Source: an uncultured Bacteroides sp. (GTDB taxonomy: Bacteria; Bacteroidota; Bacteroidia; Bacteroidales; Bacteroidaceae). Taken from it: a DNA stretch of 32,998 nucleotides. The notes under the pieces are model-generated. The model was given only the letters and a program-made list of their open reading frames with translations, had not been told where the DNA came from and made no database searches. Where the stretch lies: assembly GCA_947074195.1 (NCBI GenBank), contig CAMTOS010000026.1, positions 1 through 32,998 on the forward strand, read 5' to 3'. Below, piece by piece: positions 32,655 through 32,998 of this stretch (position 1 is its first letter; the number at the start of each line of letters is the position of its first letter). The position numbers and the translations under genes were made by a program.

Positions 32655-32998
32655 ATGGAAAAACAGAAGGTATTATATGCATTTAATGATGACTTGCACT
32701 GGGAGAAAATATTGAAGGATGTTGATCACATTTATGCCCGGAAAGACCTGGTTGATAAAATTGCCATCATCGCTTTCGGAACAGCGATCCTTTCTATTTT
32801 GAGGAATACATCGCTCGAAGAGATTAAAACGAAGATTACAAACTATGCCGCCGGTGGAGTTGACTTTTATGTTTGCGGAAATACGATGAAAAAATATGGT
32901 ATTACCAAAGATCAGTTGATTCCTGTAATTCAGGTGGCTGAAGAAGGTACATTCATCAAGATTCTGGAAATGAAAGAAGATGGTTACTTCTTATTCAC
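32655..32998 (+). CDS. DsrE-family sulfur-relay-like protein (C-terminus off the right edge)
   Basis: The ATG at 32655 opens 114 codons to the window edge with no stop. The fold pattern is that of DsrE/DsrF-like proteins: an N-terminal beta strand, KIAIIAFGTAILSILRN (34-50), a helix with SLEEIKTKITNYAAGGVDFY (52-71), and VCGNTMKKYGIT (72-83) with a cysteine at 73 in the usual position of the active-site loop. YdaQ/DsrE-type proteins bind or transfer sulfane sulfur or sense it, but a function here is not shown. It is divergent from the ferritin-like gene with 175 bases between the start codons. Confidence 0.8.
   Translation, partial: MEKQKVLYAFNDDLHWEKILKDVDHIYARKDLVDKIAIIAFGTAILSILRNTSLEEIKTKITNYAAGGVDFYVCGNTMKKYGITKDQLIPVIQVAEEGTFIKILEMKEDGYFLF

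Overview
The window looks like a core-genome stretch from a Bacteroidales bacterium, a gut-type anaerobe. The support is a SusC-type TonB receptor with its own ECF sigma/FecR anti-sigma pair, many outer-membrane lipoproteins, a Bacteroidetes-type Mrp, a Bacteroidales nucleoside kinase with a ThrRS-like N-terminus, almost no Shine-Dalgarno sequences, and repeated matches to the Bacteroides -7 promoter element TAnnTTTG upstream of genes. I see no rRNA, tRNA, insertion sequence, prophage or CRISPR array. The genus cannot be fixed from the sequence alone.

Layout. 1-3818 (minus strand): sigma factor, anti-sigma factor and N-terminal 653 codons of a SusC-like receptor, a trans-envelope-regulated nutrient uptake locus that runs off the left edge. 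4081-5022 (minus): malate dehydrogenase. 5378-6250 (plus): membrane-anchored coiled-coil protein of unknown role, closed by a very strong terminator. 6504-11473 (plus): four-gene exporter (TolC-like, HlyD-like, two ABC-2 permeases) with the best promoter of the window and no ATPase gene. 11558-15526 (minus): an intact GH20 beta-N-acetylhexosaminidase lipoprotein and, upstream, a shortened GH20 paralogue that has lost the catalytic region; between them lies a 22-bp-period, dyad-rich tandem array. 15683-17546 (minus): trmB-mrp. 17766-18785 (minus): ilvE. 18848-22734 (minus): a tight operon mnmA - S8 protease - xseA - xseB. 22846-24410 (minus): HAD phosphatase - ribF. 24605-24769 (plus): rubredoxin, a 54-residue gene. 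24838-26538 (minus): Na+/phosphate symporter with PhoU domain. 26627-29886 (plus): nucleoside kinase followed by a histidine-kinase-like membrane protein without the usual phospho-acceptor histidine. 30001-31746: two convergent, unrelated-looking orphan lipoproteins. 31937-32479 (minus): bacterioferritin-like protein. 32655-end (plus): DsrE-family protein cut by the right edge.

How it works together. Much of the window is housekeeping (TCA-type carbon metabolism, branched amino acids, FAD synthesis, tRNA modification, exonuclease VII). The accessory parts concern glycan use (SusC receptor, GH20 pair), export (TolC/HlyD/ABC-2) and iron/oxygen handling (ferritin, rubredoxin). The most unusual items are the catalytically gutted GH20 paralogue with the neighbouring 22-bp array, the ATPase-less exporter operon, the histidine-less sensor kinase, the cysteine-poor Mrp, and a secreted subtilase embedded by gene overlap in a tRNA-modification/exonuclease operon.
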